A stretch of 64,000 nucleotides of DNA, from the NCBI RefSeq assembly GCF_943734655.1, contig NC_071354.1:48437044-48501043 (forward strand). Reading direction: 5' to 3'. Below, piece by piece: positions 22,600 through 33,253 of this stretch. Positions within the stretch are counted from its first letter, which is position 1, and each line of letters begins with the position of its first letter. Below the pieces are notes generated by a model, which was not told where the DNA came from, ran no database searches, and saw only the letters and a list, made by a program, of their open reading frames with translations. This stretch comes from Sabethes cyaneus (Eukaryota; Arthropoda; Insecta; Diptera; Culicidae). A program made the position numbers and the translations under genes.

Positions 22600-23536
22600 T
22601 CAACCTTTAATAAAAAATGATTTATATTGGACCGCGACAGAGTCAAAGACAAGTAAAACGAAGGAAAAATTGATGCAAATTGAGACAAAAAAACAGGTAC
22701 TGGTGAAAAACGGTTCAAGAAAAGTTAAAAAAGTGGAGCGGTAAAACGGGACTACGGGAAAAGAGAAAGAGCAGAACAGAAAACATGTAAACCATATGAG
22801 AGAATAAAACGAAAAGTGCTAATTTTAATTTCAAGTTAAACTTTTTGTCTCATTTCGTGACTATGTCCGGTTTGAAGTAAAATTTCCAGTTCAAATTAGA
22901 CCAAAATCAATTTAATTTAGTGTAATTTAATGTCCAATGTCAAGTTCAATTTCAAATACAATTGCATGTCCCATTAGAGGTTCAATTATAAGTCCAATTT
23001 AATTCTAGTTATAAGTCAAGTTTAAACTGTCATTTCAAGTACAATTTGAATTCCAATTTCATGTCTAATCTCAAATCCAATTTATGTCCAGTTTCCAGTA
23101 CAATCTAAATTCGAAATCCAATTTTGATCTGAATTTCAAATGCAATTTTAATCAAATTAAAAATTTGATTTCAAATTCAATTCCAAGTTTAATTGAATCC
23201 CAATTTCAAATAAAAGTCGAATTTCTAATAAAAACATCTTGTTCTGTTTTAGATCCGATTTCATGTCAAATTTTAAGCAAACTTTCATTCGATATTACTC
23301 TAAATTTTAGTCCGATTTCAAATCCAATTCTAAGTCCAATTTCCAGTTTAATTCGAAATAAAGCTACAAGCCCAAATTGGTCCAAATTCAAGTCTCATTA
23401 AATGGTCTATGTCAAGTCCTATTTATGTTCTAATTTTTAGTCCAGTTCTAAGTTTAATTTCAACTTGAATTTTAATATCCCATGATTATTCATTATTAAT
23501 ATTATTCATTTGTTTACATCTGGGCACGCTAATGGA
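22600..23536 (+). repeat. Low-complexity repeat family member B: purine block, degenerate minisatellite, hAT-like end
   Basis: 22620-22820 is purine-rich and shares AGAATAAAACGAAAA with member A. 22860-23480 is a degenerate tandem of units like CAATTTCAAGTCCAATTT (10-13 bp spacing). The block is followed at 23520-23535 by CTGGGCACGCTAATGG, the reverse complement of CCATTAGCGTGCCCAG, which resembles the CACTAGCGTGCCCAGCC end at 44717. No coding content. Confidence 0.6.
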
Positions 23537-23991
23537 CATCCGAGTATCTCTTACACAAATATAAAATTCAAAGTAGAAGCATCTTTTTGCACCATATAAA
23601 ATATGGTCTGCTCGAGTTTTTTTGGTTGCACAATTTAAAGAAATGCCCCAAATTCAATCGACCAAATTTTGATCACGATTATGCTCTGAACAACTTTTAT
23701 AGTTTTAATAACTAGAAAAACGGCTCAAAACGCAAGTAAATTTATTTTCTTTTAGTCATATTTCATTTAGTCATGATTCTGCTAAGACACTCAAAAACAA
23801 CTTTTTGATTGATTTTTATTAACAGTCAATCTAATTAATATCACATCAAAATTTAATATATTAGTGTTGTCTTGGTTACACGTAAACAAACTGCTGCAGC
23901 ACATTCACGATTAAAATCGAATTCAATTCCAACAGTTCATATCCTTGTAGGTGTATTCATGGTGTACAGGACCAAACCATTGGTCACCTCA

Positions 23992-24115
23992 ATTCTACAT
24001 TCCGATCGGTTCCGAGCAGAACCATCCCGATCGACGTGTGTTATACGGCATACGTTGTATTCCGATCGAAGCCAAATTTCTGATCGGATCTGGGACCGAT
24101 CGGTAGTATGTAGAA
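23992..24115. repeat. About 124-bp fold-back rich in CCGATCG
   Basis: TTCTACATTCCGATCGGTTC (from 23992) pairs imperfectly with the reverse complement of GACCGATCGGTAGTATGTAG ending near 24113. Further CCGATCG and CGATCGAA copies lie inside. MITE-like. Confidence 0.5.
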
Positions 24116-24119
24116 CAGG

Positions 24120-25990
24120 GGTGAGTGTTTCTTTTCTCAAAGCAAATCTGAGGACAATTTTAAACTTTCATAAGTGTTGAAACTAAACTTTTGAGAGTAT
24201 TGCAATGAGTGCAAGTGTTGAAAATAAAAATTTTAAAAGGAACTTAGTAAATAGAATGTTTGACGCATTACAAAATTTGAGCTGAAATGAATCGATACAC
24301 CAATCTGTAACACTTAATTAGTGCAATCATTTCTGAAGCCAGCAATAACGGCAGGTGTTGGAATCATTGAAGAAGCCCACAACAGCTCATACCTGCCTAG
24401 GTAACAGGATATGCCTGTTGTGGATTTTTCTCTATCGGTGAAAAAGTAGGTACAAGACGACATCCCATCCCAGAGGTTTATCTCCACGGAGCAAAGACGT
24501 TACCACGTGCGGCACTCGCTCGATGATGCATCTTATCGTCGCCCTCGGCGTTCTTCTGCAACCAAACACAACACAACCACCAAGCCATATGACAAACATG
24601 ATCCCGGGCCTGGCCTGGCGGTGGCGGCAGTGGCGGCAGGACGTGTGCCGTTATCCTGTATTATTTCACCTTTCGCGTTGCACCTCCGGTTTCGGGTCGG
24701 GTCTGGATGGGTAGCAGTACATTAACAGTTGTGTGTCACTGTTGCTTCTTTTCGGGGTTGGATCGGATGAGCAACTCTTACGACGAACACCGGTTCCGAA
24801 TTTAGATCTCTATCGTGTCTATGGCCTGGAGCAAGAGGTCGCTGTATACTTTTGTTGATAGCGGAAGGGATTTGCTGCACCACTTCGGAGACGGCTCCTC
24901 GGGATGCAATAAATTAGTGCCAACAGGAATTGTTTGTGTCGATTTGGGTGAACTAATTATGTTGTTATTTGTTGGGTCTTATTTTTAATCTGATTATTGG
25001 TTCGAGTTTGCTTGATTCGGTGTTCTTACGAAATTTGCTTTGCTTTCCTATAACCTGTCAACTCACCGAACTATCCAGTCTAGTCCCAGTTGAGAGGATC
25101 TGTTTAATCTTATCACAACCAAAACTTAAGTCCACCTATTTATTCTATCGTCATCAAAATGAAACTTGAACTCACTTAACATAAAATTTTAATATCGTAA
25201 ATTAGCATCCAATGTTCGGTTGCCGGTGAATAGGGTGACAATAAGTACAGCATTTCAAAACACGGCAATGGACAAATGCCACCGGAGTAGATATACCTAT
25301 TGCCATGATTTTTCCCCACCACCGCACCGCCCCAGCAGTCAGCGGCTCGTGAAACGGACTGCCGGAAGGCTGTTCCCCCGCGCAACAAAACCTTCTCGAG
25401 AAGGCAAGAGTCAAACAGAACGGAGAAAAATGAAAATATTTCAAAGGAAATCGAACTCGCTTTGATTGGCTATTAAAAAAGTTTTGTAATTTAACTTTGT
25501 CTTTAAATGGCTGTGTGCGTGTGTTGCGGTGGCATAAGACGGACCTGGCCGGTACCCCATTGGCCAGCGCTTGATTTTTTCCCCGATCGGTACGGGGGAC
25601 AGGAGCACAAATAAGCAACCCATCCAATACTGTTGGCTGCTGGGCTGTTATATACCTACTTACCTACCACATACACTTTCTTGCTTTTCAATTTTTAAAT
25701 TTCCATTGAACTTACTTTGCACTCAATTCACTGCCGGCCGGCCGGCCCATAGATGAGCAAAGGGCGCGTTGTCAGCAGTAGGGAACTGTGCGGGGAAGTG
25801 GGTCGAGATGGCGGCCGAACTTATTCCGCATCCCACGTGGCAACCAAATGGAAAGGAAATCAGCGGTCCGGTATTAATTGAATCGTTTGTTAAAACTTCG
25901 TAAAATATAAACTAAAGCAGATTATTTGACGGGATCGACACAAATTTTCGATGCGAGAAAGTTTTTCTATTTGCTGTGTTGGCAGTTAGA
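24120..25990. other. Spacer, partly GC-rich
   Basis: 24480-24760 and 25300-25880 are GC-richer islands in AT-rich sequence, with short opposed open frames that lack motifs (for example minus 25202-25627). Such islands are common around dipteran promoters and introns, but I find no exon I can defend. Confidence 0.4.
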
Positions 25991-25994
25991 TACT

Positions 25995-26217
25995 AGAGTA
26001 GAGTAGAAGTAGAATAGAGCTGAGTAGAGCTGAGTAGAGTAGAGTAGAGTAGAGTAGAGTAGAGTAGAGTAGAGTAGAGTAGAGTAGAGTAGAGTAGAGT
26101 AGAGTAGAGTAGAGTAGAGTAGAGTAGAGTAGAGTAGAGTAGAGTAGAGTAGAGTAGAGTAGAGTAGAGTAGAGTAGAGTAGAGTAGAGTAGAGTAGAGT
26201 AGAGCAGAGCAGAGCAG
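25995..26217. repeat. (AGAGT)n pentanucleotide microsatellite, about 220 bp
   Basis: About 40 tandem AGAGT units. Positions 26029-26200 are perfect, the left edge carries AGAGCTG variants and the right edge AGAGC variants. It produces minus-strand Leu-Tyr-Ser-Thr frames, which are artefacts. Confidence 0.95.
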
Positions 26218-26799
26218 AAACGAATAGTCGCAAGAGTAGTATGTGGTGCGAATTAGCATGATAGAATTGGAGAATACAACAAAACTAGGTATTAGACTAC
26301 CTAATATAACGGGCCGCAGTAGTTTAATTAGTAAAACATTCGGGTACCAACAGAAAGAGCGCGGATGCAAATCATTCTTTATTCAATTAACCATGCTTCA
26401 ATTAACCGCACAGACACTTCTTCCCTTTCCAAAAAGTGGTAAAGTTGCACAATCAAAACGAAAATAATTACAAAATTTTTCATATCAAACAATCGTTTTG
26501 ATTTTACACATGTTCGTTTCACTCGTATAATGAAATACATCGATACGATTTACATAAACGTAGTTGTACGAAATCAGACCATAATTTACAAGTTTTCAAT
26601 CAGTTTGTGCAACATTTTCTTCAGTAAAACTGCCGATTAAAATGAAGTCCCACGAAGCCAGCGAGCGGCTCACACTGTGTGGCCCCGGATGCACGCCAAC
26701 TGTCTGCTCCAGTCATTTAATAAAAGTTGAAATGAAATCGTAGAAAATTAGAAGGAAAATTTTCCCTTTCTTTTATGATAGTCCGCGCCTTTTTCCCGA

Positions 26800-27503
26800 T
26801 CGTTCAGATTCTTCATCTCGTTCGTTTTTTTTTCTTTACTTTTCTTCGACTAGAACTTGTGCGTGGAGTTTTTTTCCTCTGCCAGCTATCTCTGTCTCTG
26901 TCTCTCACCGGGCGCTAGCTTGTGCTTCGCGCTTGAGCGCTTATTTTTAATTTTTTTCGTACTTTTCCGAGATTTGTTTTCCTTGCAGCGGCAAAGGCAG
27001 CGACGGCGCCAACAACTCCTTGGAATTGAACGCCGTTCTTTAACCGCCCGTCCACCGACGACCGGTTCTTCGGCCCACCGCGCCGCACCGCACCGGTTGG
27101 TTGGCAGCGGCTTAGCCAGAGTGTCCGGTACCGGTGAAAGCGAGGAAAACAAAGTGGAGGCGGGGTTCTACGCCGGGGTACTTTGAATTTCAAAGCGAAA
27201 AAAGAGCTTTTCTCAATTTGCTGGAAGCAAATAAATTGAGAACGAAAGAATATAACGCAAAGCGCACCGAAAGGCAAACTCTCGAGCGAAAGAATTAAAA
27301 AACAAGCGATCAAAGTGCAAAACATTTGATAATGAGCTCTTCTGCTGGCCCGTGTGCCTTCGGGATGAGTTGCTGATGAGTGGGTGGGCGGATGGAATGG
27401 ATGGGCTCTGGATGGTCAGGCAGGATGGGAGTGCAAACGATCCGGTTCGGCAAACTTCTTTACTCCCCGAGGGCGGCTTTGGTGCTATGGAAACAGTCGC
27501 TAG
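26800..27503 (+). other. Candidate 5' exon with strong splice donor at 27504
   Basis: A pyrimidine-rich then GC-rich stretch leads into an A-rich segment (27185-27330: AGCGAAAAAAGAGC, CGAAAGAATATAACGC) of the kind common in insect 5' untranslated exons. At 27500-27509 stands CTAG followed by GTGAGTCTG, a strong donor consensus. A short upstream frame starts at ATG 27332 and stops at once; a second ATG-rich frame near 27392 is open through the donor (ending WKQSL). No acceptor or downstream exon is identified. The start given is arbitrary. Confidence 0.2.
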
Positions 27504-28159
27504 GTGAGTCTGCCGCACGGATCGGATGGTGGAATAGGGGTGAAGCGCGGCCAGAGCATTGGGCAGGCAGTGTGGGTGGACGAGCTTTGGCTTTGGCTGG
27601 TGAAGGGTGGATTTTTCAAACTTGAGAGTGGCTCGAAATAATACCGGCCTTCAATTAGTGAAAGTTGCTTCGCTCCCTGTGTGCAGTAGTAACACAGGGC
27701 GCCATTGTTGTGCTGAAGCTGAAGAGATTACGATTGGAATATTAAATGTATTTTTTCTCATTTGAGCTGATTGTAGAACCGAGTCAGACGGACTATAAGT
27801 TAATCCGAACACAGTTTTACTTTATTAATTGCATAGAATTGGTCAAAAAACTAAGATTATGTTAAAATATTTATTTCTTGAATTATCGTAAGCAGGAAAA
27901 CAATTATTTTGACATAATCATATCCTGTTAAAATATTTGTAGCTTCAAATAAGCACGTCTTTAAAGTTTAGCACAAATCACCCTTATCTGGTGTACTGAT
28001 GAATGTCTAAAAACATGGAACCTAATTTTCTCTGGTTTGTTACCAACATTGGCTTTCTAAATGCAGCTGCATATCCCTTGCCAGAGTAGGAGTTTACTAG
28101 CGATTTTATCAGCAAAAACAAAATCTTAAATTTGCTGAGAATATCTCCTCGAGCCGTGG

Positions 28160-28303
28160 TCAAGTAAAACGTTTACACGAGAAGCTGCTCAAATCCATCT
28201 TTACATACGTTTCGTCGTCCATAAGGAAGCATCTCTGGTACTTCGTCAAAACCATGTTGTACAAATTCCGAAGGTGACTTTTGGCGACCGTGTTTTGCAT
28301 TAG
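28160..28303 (-). pseudogene. Mariner-like (ITmD37E-type) transposase fragment, interrupted by another transposon
   Basis: The minus strand reads QNTVAKSHLRNLYNMVLTKY, then CFLMDDETYVKMDL, matching the segment leading into the first catalytic aspartate of MDDETYVK-type mariner transposases. Upstream coding sequence is cut by the element at 28306-29566, whose left TIR begins two bases away from the fragment. Downstream the match fades after SSFSCKRF and a stop near 28160. The enzyme would excise and insert its element at TA; this relic cannot. Confidence 0.65.
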
Positions 28304-28305
28304 TA

Positions 28306-29566
28306 GAGTAGGGCGGGGCATAAATGCGATGTTTGAAGTTGTCATCATTTTTCACGAGATATAAAGAAGCATAGCAATAACATACATTTCATATTGATGC
28401 AATAACTCAATATCTTCACATTAAACTGTAAACCATCTAGAGTAATGGTGTTAACATAAATTCATCCATGTTTCTGATCAAGTGCCGAAACGCACTTTTG
28501 CCCCATCAGCGGGGTAAAAGTGCGAATACCGCGGAGGCAAAAGTGCGAAGTTTGAATCCATGAAATTAGCACAGCAGTACCTAACAAAACCATAATATCT
28601 TTAATCTACGATGTGTTTTGGTGAGGAATATTCTTAGTTTGCACCTTTCTGCAGCCTTCATCAGATCGAAACTTTCCCAAACGTTTTTTTTTTTTTTGTT
28701 TCACCAGCGAATGGACACTGTTTTCCTTTGGTCAGCATCTGTAGAGCACACAGTTTTCGGCAGATCTTCCATTTCTAGTATCTGTAATATAGTACCTAAA
28801 ACTGTATATAATTAAGTTTTTATGACGCTAGATTTTACAATTTACGGAGGGAGCAGAAGTTGTGTACCGCAATCTTTTATCCAAGCTTCCATGAATCGAA
28901 CCAAACTGTAATCGGACCATTACAGCCGGATTTGAACTAATTCCTCCTTTGAACCACGGAGGTGCTGGACAAAAGAGAGACTCCACAACCCCCTTATTAA
29001 GCGTGCGACGTTTTACAAATTCTACCAATACTTGGCAGGTTGAGTTATTTTTAGACACAAATTGTGCCTCTTCCTTCGTCTACTGAAGAAACTGCCTATT
29101 GTCTATTGTCCCGTATTGTATTGTCCCGTCAATAAAACGAGTTGGATTCTCGGTCCATGAATTGCACTTTTGCCCCGTCCGTGAATCGCACTTTTGCCTC
29201 ACTAGGCGCTTGACGGGGTTTGATCAAATTAAGGAAAAGCGAAATATATTTTGTAAATTCTTCTCACCGCAATTTCCAGAGAGATATCCGAGCGATGTAA
29301 AACGCTGCTATAATTTTTCAACAAGTAATATCCTCCTGTTGATATCGTGTTTGCCGTATAACGAAATATTACATCCAAACCGCGTTAAAACAACATTTAC
29401 CCATAACTCAGCAACTATACTTCGTAAACAACAAATGTTTACGATAGATTCAAGCTGTCAAAGTAGTCACCCATCCATGCCAATGTAGTTAATTTACTCG
29501 AAATCTGCACTGATAAATCATTGAGTCGCACTTTTGCCCCCATCGCACTTTTGCCCCTCCTTACTC
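28306..29566. mobile_element. 1.26-kb DNA transposon with TIRs and TA duplication, no transposase recognised
   Basis: The left end GAGTAGGGCGGGGCATAAAT (28306 on) and the reverse complement of the right end GAGTAAGGAGGGGCAAAAGT (to 29566) match at most positions and continue GCGATG in both. TA lies outside each end (28304-28305, 29567-29568), as expected for Tc1/mariner-type insertion. The motif GCACTTTTGCCCC recurs inside near both ends (28493, 28529, 29163, 29189, 29526). Open frames such as minus 28828-29058 and plus 29099-29488 show no transposase motif. Probably non-autonomous. Confidence 0.7.
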
Positions 29567-29605
29567 TATTTAATTTGGTTATATATAACCAATAACAAAT
29601 AATAA

Positions 29606-30230
29606 GTTTCAGCTGGCTACGTTATCCATACAAAACCCGATTCGCGGCTGTAATTCGTCGTTTCACTTCGCAATTTACATCGCTGTCACTTGTCCACATT
29701 CTCCATGCAGCTCTACCTCTGCACCAACACCGTTTGGATTCCCACGTTCCCTAACATCAACCATGTACTTTGCTTTGGAGGTGTTGATGGTAAGTCCCAA
29801 TCTCGCTGCTACCCATTCAAAAGGTTTAAAGGACGCATGTGAGATTTCGTGATAATAGTCCATTCTTTCCCTCGTTTGCACCTTTGCATCGCACCTTCCA
29901 AGGCAATATTGAGTAGAGAGTGCATCCCCTTGTTTCAGGCCATCCAAGGTTACGCCAGCGCCTGAAGACTCACCCGCTATCCTGATGCATGGTTTTGACC
30001 CAGCCAGCGTCGCACGAATCAACGTAATTAGTTTAGTTCTAGCATTATCTGCCCGAGCTCATCTCGTTTGACTGAATCGTACGTCGGCCTAAAGTCCACA
30101 AACAGATGATGAGTCAGCAAGTTGTACTCCCGGAACTAGTCTAGCAACTGACGCAGGATATTACTACCGGTGTGTTGCTACCGTCGTTTTGTCAGAAAAC
30201 CGGTTTGTAAAACACCAGTTCTAGCCCAGG
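29606..30230 (-). pseudogene. RTE-clade LINE, RT fragment (3' segment of a 5'-inverted copy)
   Basis: The minus strand reads GFLTKRR near 30200, ILRQLLD, FREYNLLTHHLFVDFRPTYD (about 30130-30080; first RT catalytic region) and LIRATLAGSKPCIRIAGE. It continues TLDGLKQGDALST, then jumps to ARLGLTINTSKAKYM and NGVGAEVELHGE, and ends with DSDVNCEVKRRITAANR near 29625. The central block with FADD is deleted between DALST and ARLGL, and there are frame changes. The copy is a different RTE subfamily from 7737-11132. Directly next to it, in opposite orientation, lies the preceding part of the same polyprotein (30243-30505). Confidence 0.75.
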
Positions 30231-30242
30231 AAGCAGTTCTTC

Positions 30243-30505
30243 GATGAACACCTCAATGACGAAGTTGCAGTAGGAGGAGAACAGAAGTAAATCTAGGAGT
30301 GCCCACGGAAGATAGTAATATCCCAGCACATGATCTCCAAGAAGTCAAACGTGAAATCGAGTTGGTGAAGACCAACAATCCCGGTGGTAAGGGCCGCCTA
30401 CCGGCAAAGCCTTATAAACATGACCGAAAAACGCTGACAACGATTATTTCCAAAATATGAGAGGGGGAGAAACTATCGGAGGAATGGATGGAAGAAGGGA
30501 GTTAA
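30243..30505 (+). pseudogene. RTE-clade LINE, linker/start of RT, inverted 5' segment
   Basis: The plus strand reads FDEHLNDEVAVGGEQ, then DLQEVKREIELVKTNN, LPAKPYK, LTTIISK and SEEWMEEG across two frames. This parallels YDEHLNSDVAEHGG to LPEEWTEG in the copy at 7841. It ends (30505) just where the RT core would continue, and its 5'-most point (30243) abuts the oppositely oriented RT fragment. That order is what a twin-primed, 5'-inverted LINE insertion would give. Confidence 0.65.
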
Positions 30506-30721
30506 GTTAGGAAGGTTTTCCGTTTTATTCTACTAAAATTACACTACACAATGTTCACATTAAGGATAATTACAAAATCTCACCACACTATAATTCCACT
30601 ATAACTATAACATAGCTCAACTAAACTAACCATCCACTCACGTAAACAATCCGCAGATACGTATTTCAACTGTTACATACAGCCTTATTCAGTGCTTTAA
30701 CGCATCAAAGAAGCATCAATA

Positions 30722-32146
30722 CAGTGGTTTACCGATTTTATCTACCCATCCGAAATTTTTTGGTAGATATATTTGGAAAGTAGACAAATTTGGGGAAAAA
30801 TAAATTGCTCTAAAATAATTTAAATGGACAAAAAATATTGTCATTATTAATAATTTTTTTCAATTATGTAATAATTCAGCGTAATTTTCCGCATGGGGCT
30901 CATTTTATTCATATCAACCATTAGCTACAATGCATGTCAACTCAGCAATATTATGTAAAAAGACATATCGAAATTTAAAATTGCTCCGAATTCATTCAAA
31001 TTTTGTGTAGTTATTCCTTTGCAGTAAATTTTAGATCCGTATTTTTATTTGGCACTTAGGGTTCTCTTGTCTGAGTCAGTGTGGTCCGAAAAGTAATCAT
31101 TTTTTCCACCTTTCTTTCTTTAAAGATTCATAACTTTTGATCCATTGAACCGATTGAAATGATGTTTATACCAAATGGAACGTATTTTAATGAGCTTTTC
31201 AGAACAAAATATTGGACTGAAGCCCAAACTTTTTTTATTATCGCAAAAACATTGAAAACATTCACTTTTTATGTTTCCATGGTGTGTAGACCAAAGAAAC
31301 TTTTTATGTATCGAGAATATAATGGAGACGCATGGTTTTGTTTTTACTTGTAATTAAAGGTTTTTTTAACGGTGTTTTTTAACTTGTAATTAAATTTGAC
31401 AAAGAAATGCGTCTCTAAAATAAAACGCCATACGAGTCCATTGCATGGACGCATCTTTATTTCTTAAAAAAAAAGAATATCTCAAAAAGTGAAAATGTCA
31501 CAGGTCTGTTTTTTGATATCGTATGTCAACTAGTTTGCCATTGAAAGTATAATGAAAAAATAAAAAACAAATATATTAAATGTTTTAAGTAATTGTAAGA
31601 GCCTCCTACAACAAATGTTTTTTCAATCATAAAAAACTTCGAACGTCAGTTTTTTGTTTTTTTTTTTTTTGAAAAGCTCATTAAAATACCTTTTATTTGG
31701 TAATAAAATTATTAAAATCGGTTCAATGGTTCAAAAGATTAGAATTTTTAAGGAAACAAAGGTGACAATCATAGTTCCTAGCGGAGACGGGGTGTGCCCG
31801 TTAGCGTTACGGTATAGAAAAATCTCACAAAAGATCATTATGAAATGTTGAAAATATGCGTTACAAAATAAATGGAAGTTACTTTTCGTTTTTGACTTCA
31901 ATATTATTATACCCATTCTGTGTATAATTACATACCACAGATGCCATATAGTAAACTATAAAATACTAAGAAATATTCTCTGTTATGCATAAATGTATGA
32001 AATCTTCTAAAATTTCATGCCGCATGGTTGAAATGACAATTTAAAAAAAAGGTAGATAAAACCGGGTCAAAATGGTAGACAAAATCGGGGGTACCTAAAA
32101 TCGGGTGTAGATTAAACCAGGTGTAGATATAATCGGAATACCACTG
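30722..32146. mobile_element. 1.43-kb TIR element with TA duplication and partly fold-back interior
   Basis: The left end CAGTGGTTTACCGATTTTAT (30722 on) and the reverse complement of the right end CAGTGGTATTCCGATTATAT (to 32146) match closely, and TA flanks both (30720-30721, 32147-32148). An interior segment with CATTGAACCGATT and AATGAGCTTTTCAG occurs twice in inverted order (about 31130-31260 and 31590-31770). No transposase is seen. Pogo/mariner-like by its ends. A related copy begins at 33254 and an inverted interior copy lies at 37660-38175. Confidence 0.7.
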
Positions 32147-32246
32147 TATTTATATTAAGGCAGGTGGGTAAATATTAAGAATGCCAGAATGAGTACCCAA
32201 AGTTATTCAGCAATTAAAATTGAAAAATTAAAATTAAGAAGTTTAC

Positions 32247-32520
32247 CTAATTATACGAATCGGCGGATTCTATGGAAAGGTGATTCGTCCCATGTCGTGC
32301 TAGATTTGGAATGAACTTGAAGAGCCATGTAAAATTGTTTCCTCCGTTATTGTTAAGACGCGAGGAATATTCTTGTTTATATCGAAAATCAATGCGGGAT
32401 AGCAGAGCTGAGGCCACAAAAGTGGCTTGTTGAATTCTGCGACGACTCTCGAATGCCTTCAAATCCAAAAGCTGGTATCGGTCTACGTAGCGGGAAAGAT
32501 TGTTAGGTAAACGTCAGGGC
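32247..32520 (-). pseudogene. CR1/Jockey-group LINE, C-terminal fragment
   Basis: The minus strand is open from 32515 to 32247: YVDRYQLLDLKAFESRRRIQ, QATFVASALLSRID. This corresponds to DRCRLIGFDTLERRRKIQQA, MFIAKILNGEIDS in the copy at 53706-55140. After SRID the match fades and the frame ends. No RT core is present. Confidence 0.6.
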
Positions 32521-32619
32521 AGATGTCACAGAATTAGGGATGGAAAAAAATCGCTTCTAGCGAACAAGATCAGAGGAGCGATCAGATTCAGATTTATTGA
32601 CATCACTACTTGTAAGCGA

Positions 32620-32812
32620 TGTTGCTGGCCCAATAAGCCAGTCGTCGTATGTTCGAATCTCGGCTAGGAAAGGCTGTTAGAGTCAATAGGATCGTAGCAA
32701 CTGGCCCTGCTATTGCCCTGCACTCTAACAGCTGGCTGCGAAGTCTGCCGTATAAAAACAGAAGGTCAAGTTTCGATAACGGAATGTAGCACCTAGGCTT
32801 TGCTTTGCTTTT
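32620..32812 (+). mobile_element. Full-length tRNA-type SINE with perfect 12-bp target duplication
   Basis: The best copy of the family, 193 bp between exact repeats ACTTGTAAGCGA (32608-32619 and 32813-32824). It has a B-box GTTCGAATCTC at 32651-32661, body landmarks GGCTGTTAGAGTCAATAGG, ACTCTAACAGCTGGCTGCG, GTCAAGTTTCGATAACGG, and tail GGCTTTGCTTTGCTTTT. The A box is less clear. A polymerase III transcript reverse-transcribed by a LINE is the family's known mode. It has no poly(A). Confidence 0.85.
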
Positions 32813-33253
32813 ACTTGTAAGCGACAAATACTTTGTGGCGATCTGTACAGATTATGATTAGTGATGTCCGATTACGTTTCGATTAATCGAACTAATCAAT
32901 TATCCGCTGAAATAATCGATTAATTTTTAATCGATTGCTTTATGTACCGGCCAGACAAGGCATTTTTAGAAAATAGAAGAATTCTCTTCGTGTTTTTCTA
33001 TCACTAAAAATTGGGCTGAATTGATTCATACGATTTTTGCTCGAAGTGCTTTTAAAATATGTAGTGTTGGGTTCGTTTTAAAAAATGGTTAATATGCTTG
33101 TTAATTTACGATTAGTGCTAATAATTTAAACCTAGTTCGAACAACAAATTTACTGTGGACACTTTTGGAAAAACTTACTCAGCTTGATCGACTACGCCTC
33201 GTGTCTACCAGATTTTATACCCCATTTACCATGTTCCTAGAAATAATTGAATA

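Noticed and set aside
25967..26370. Leu-Tyr-Ser-Thr repeat frames on the minus strand
   Set aside because: They are translations of the AGAGT pentamer; all frames repeat.
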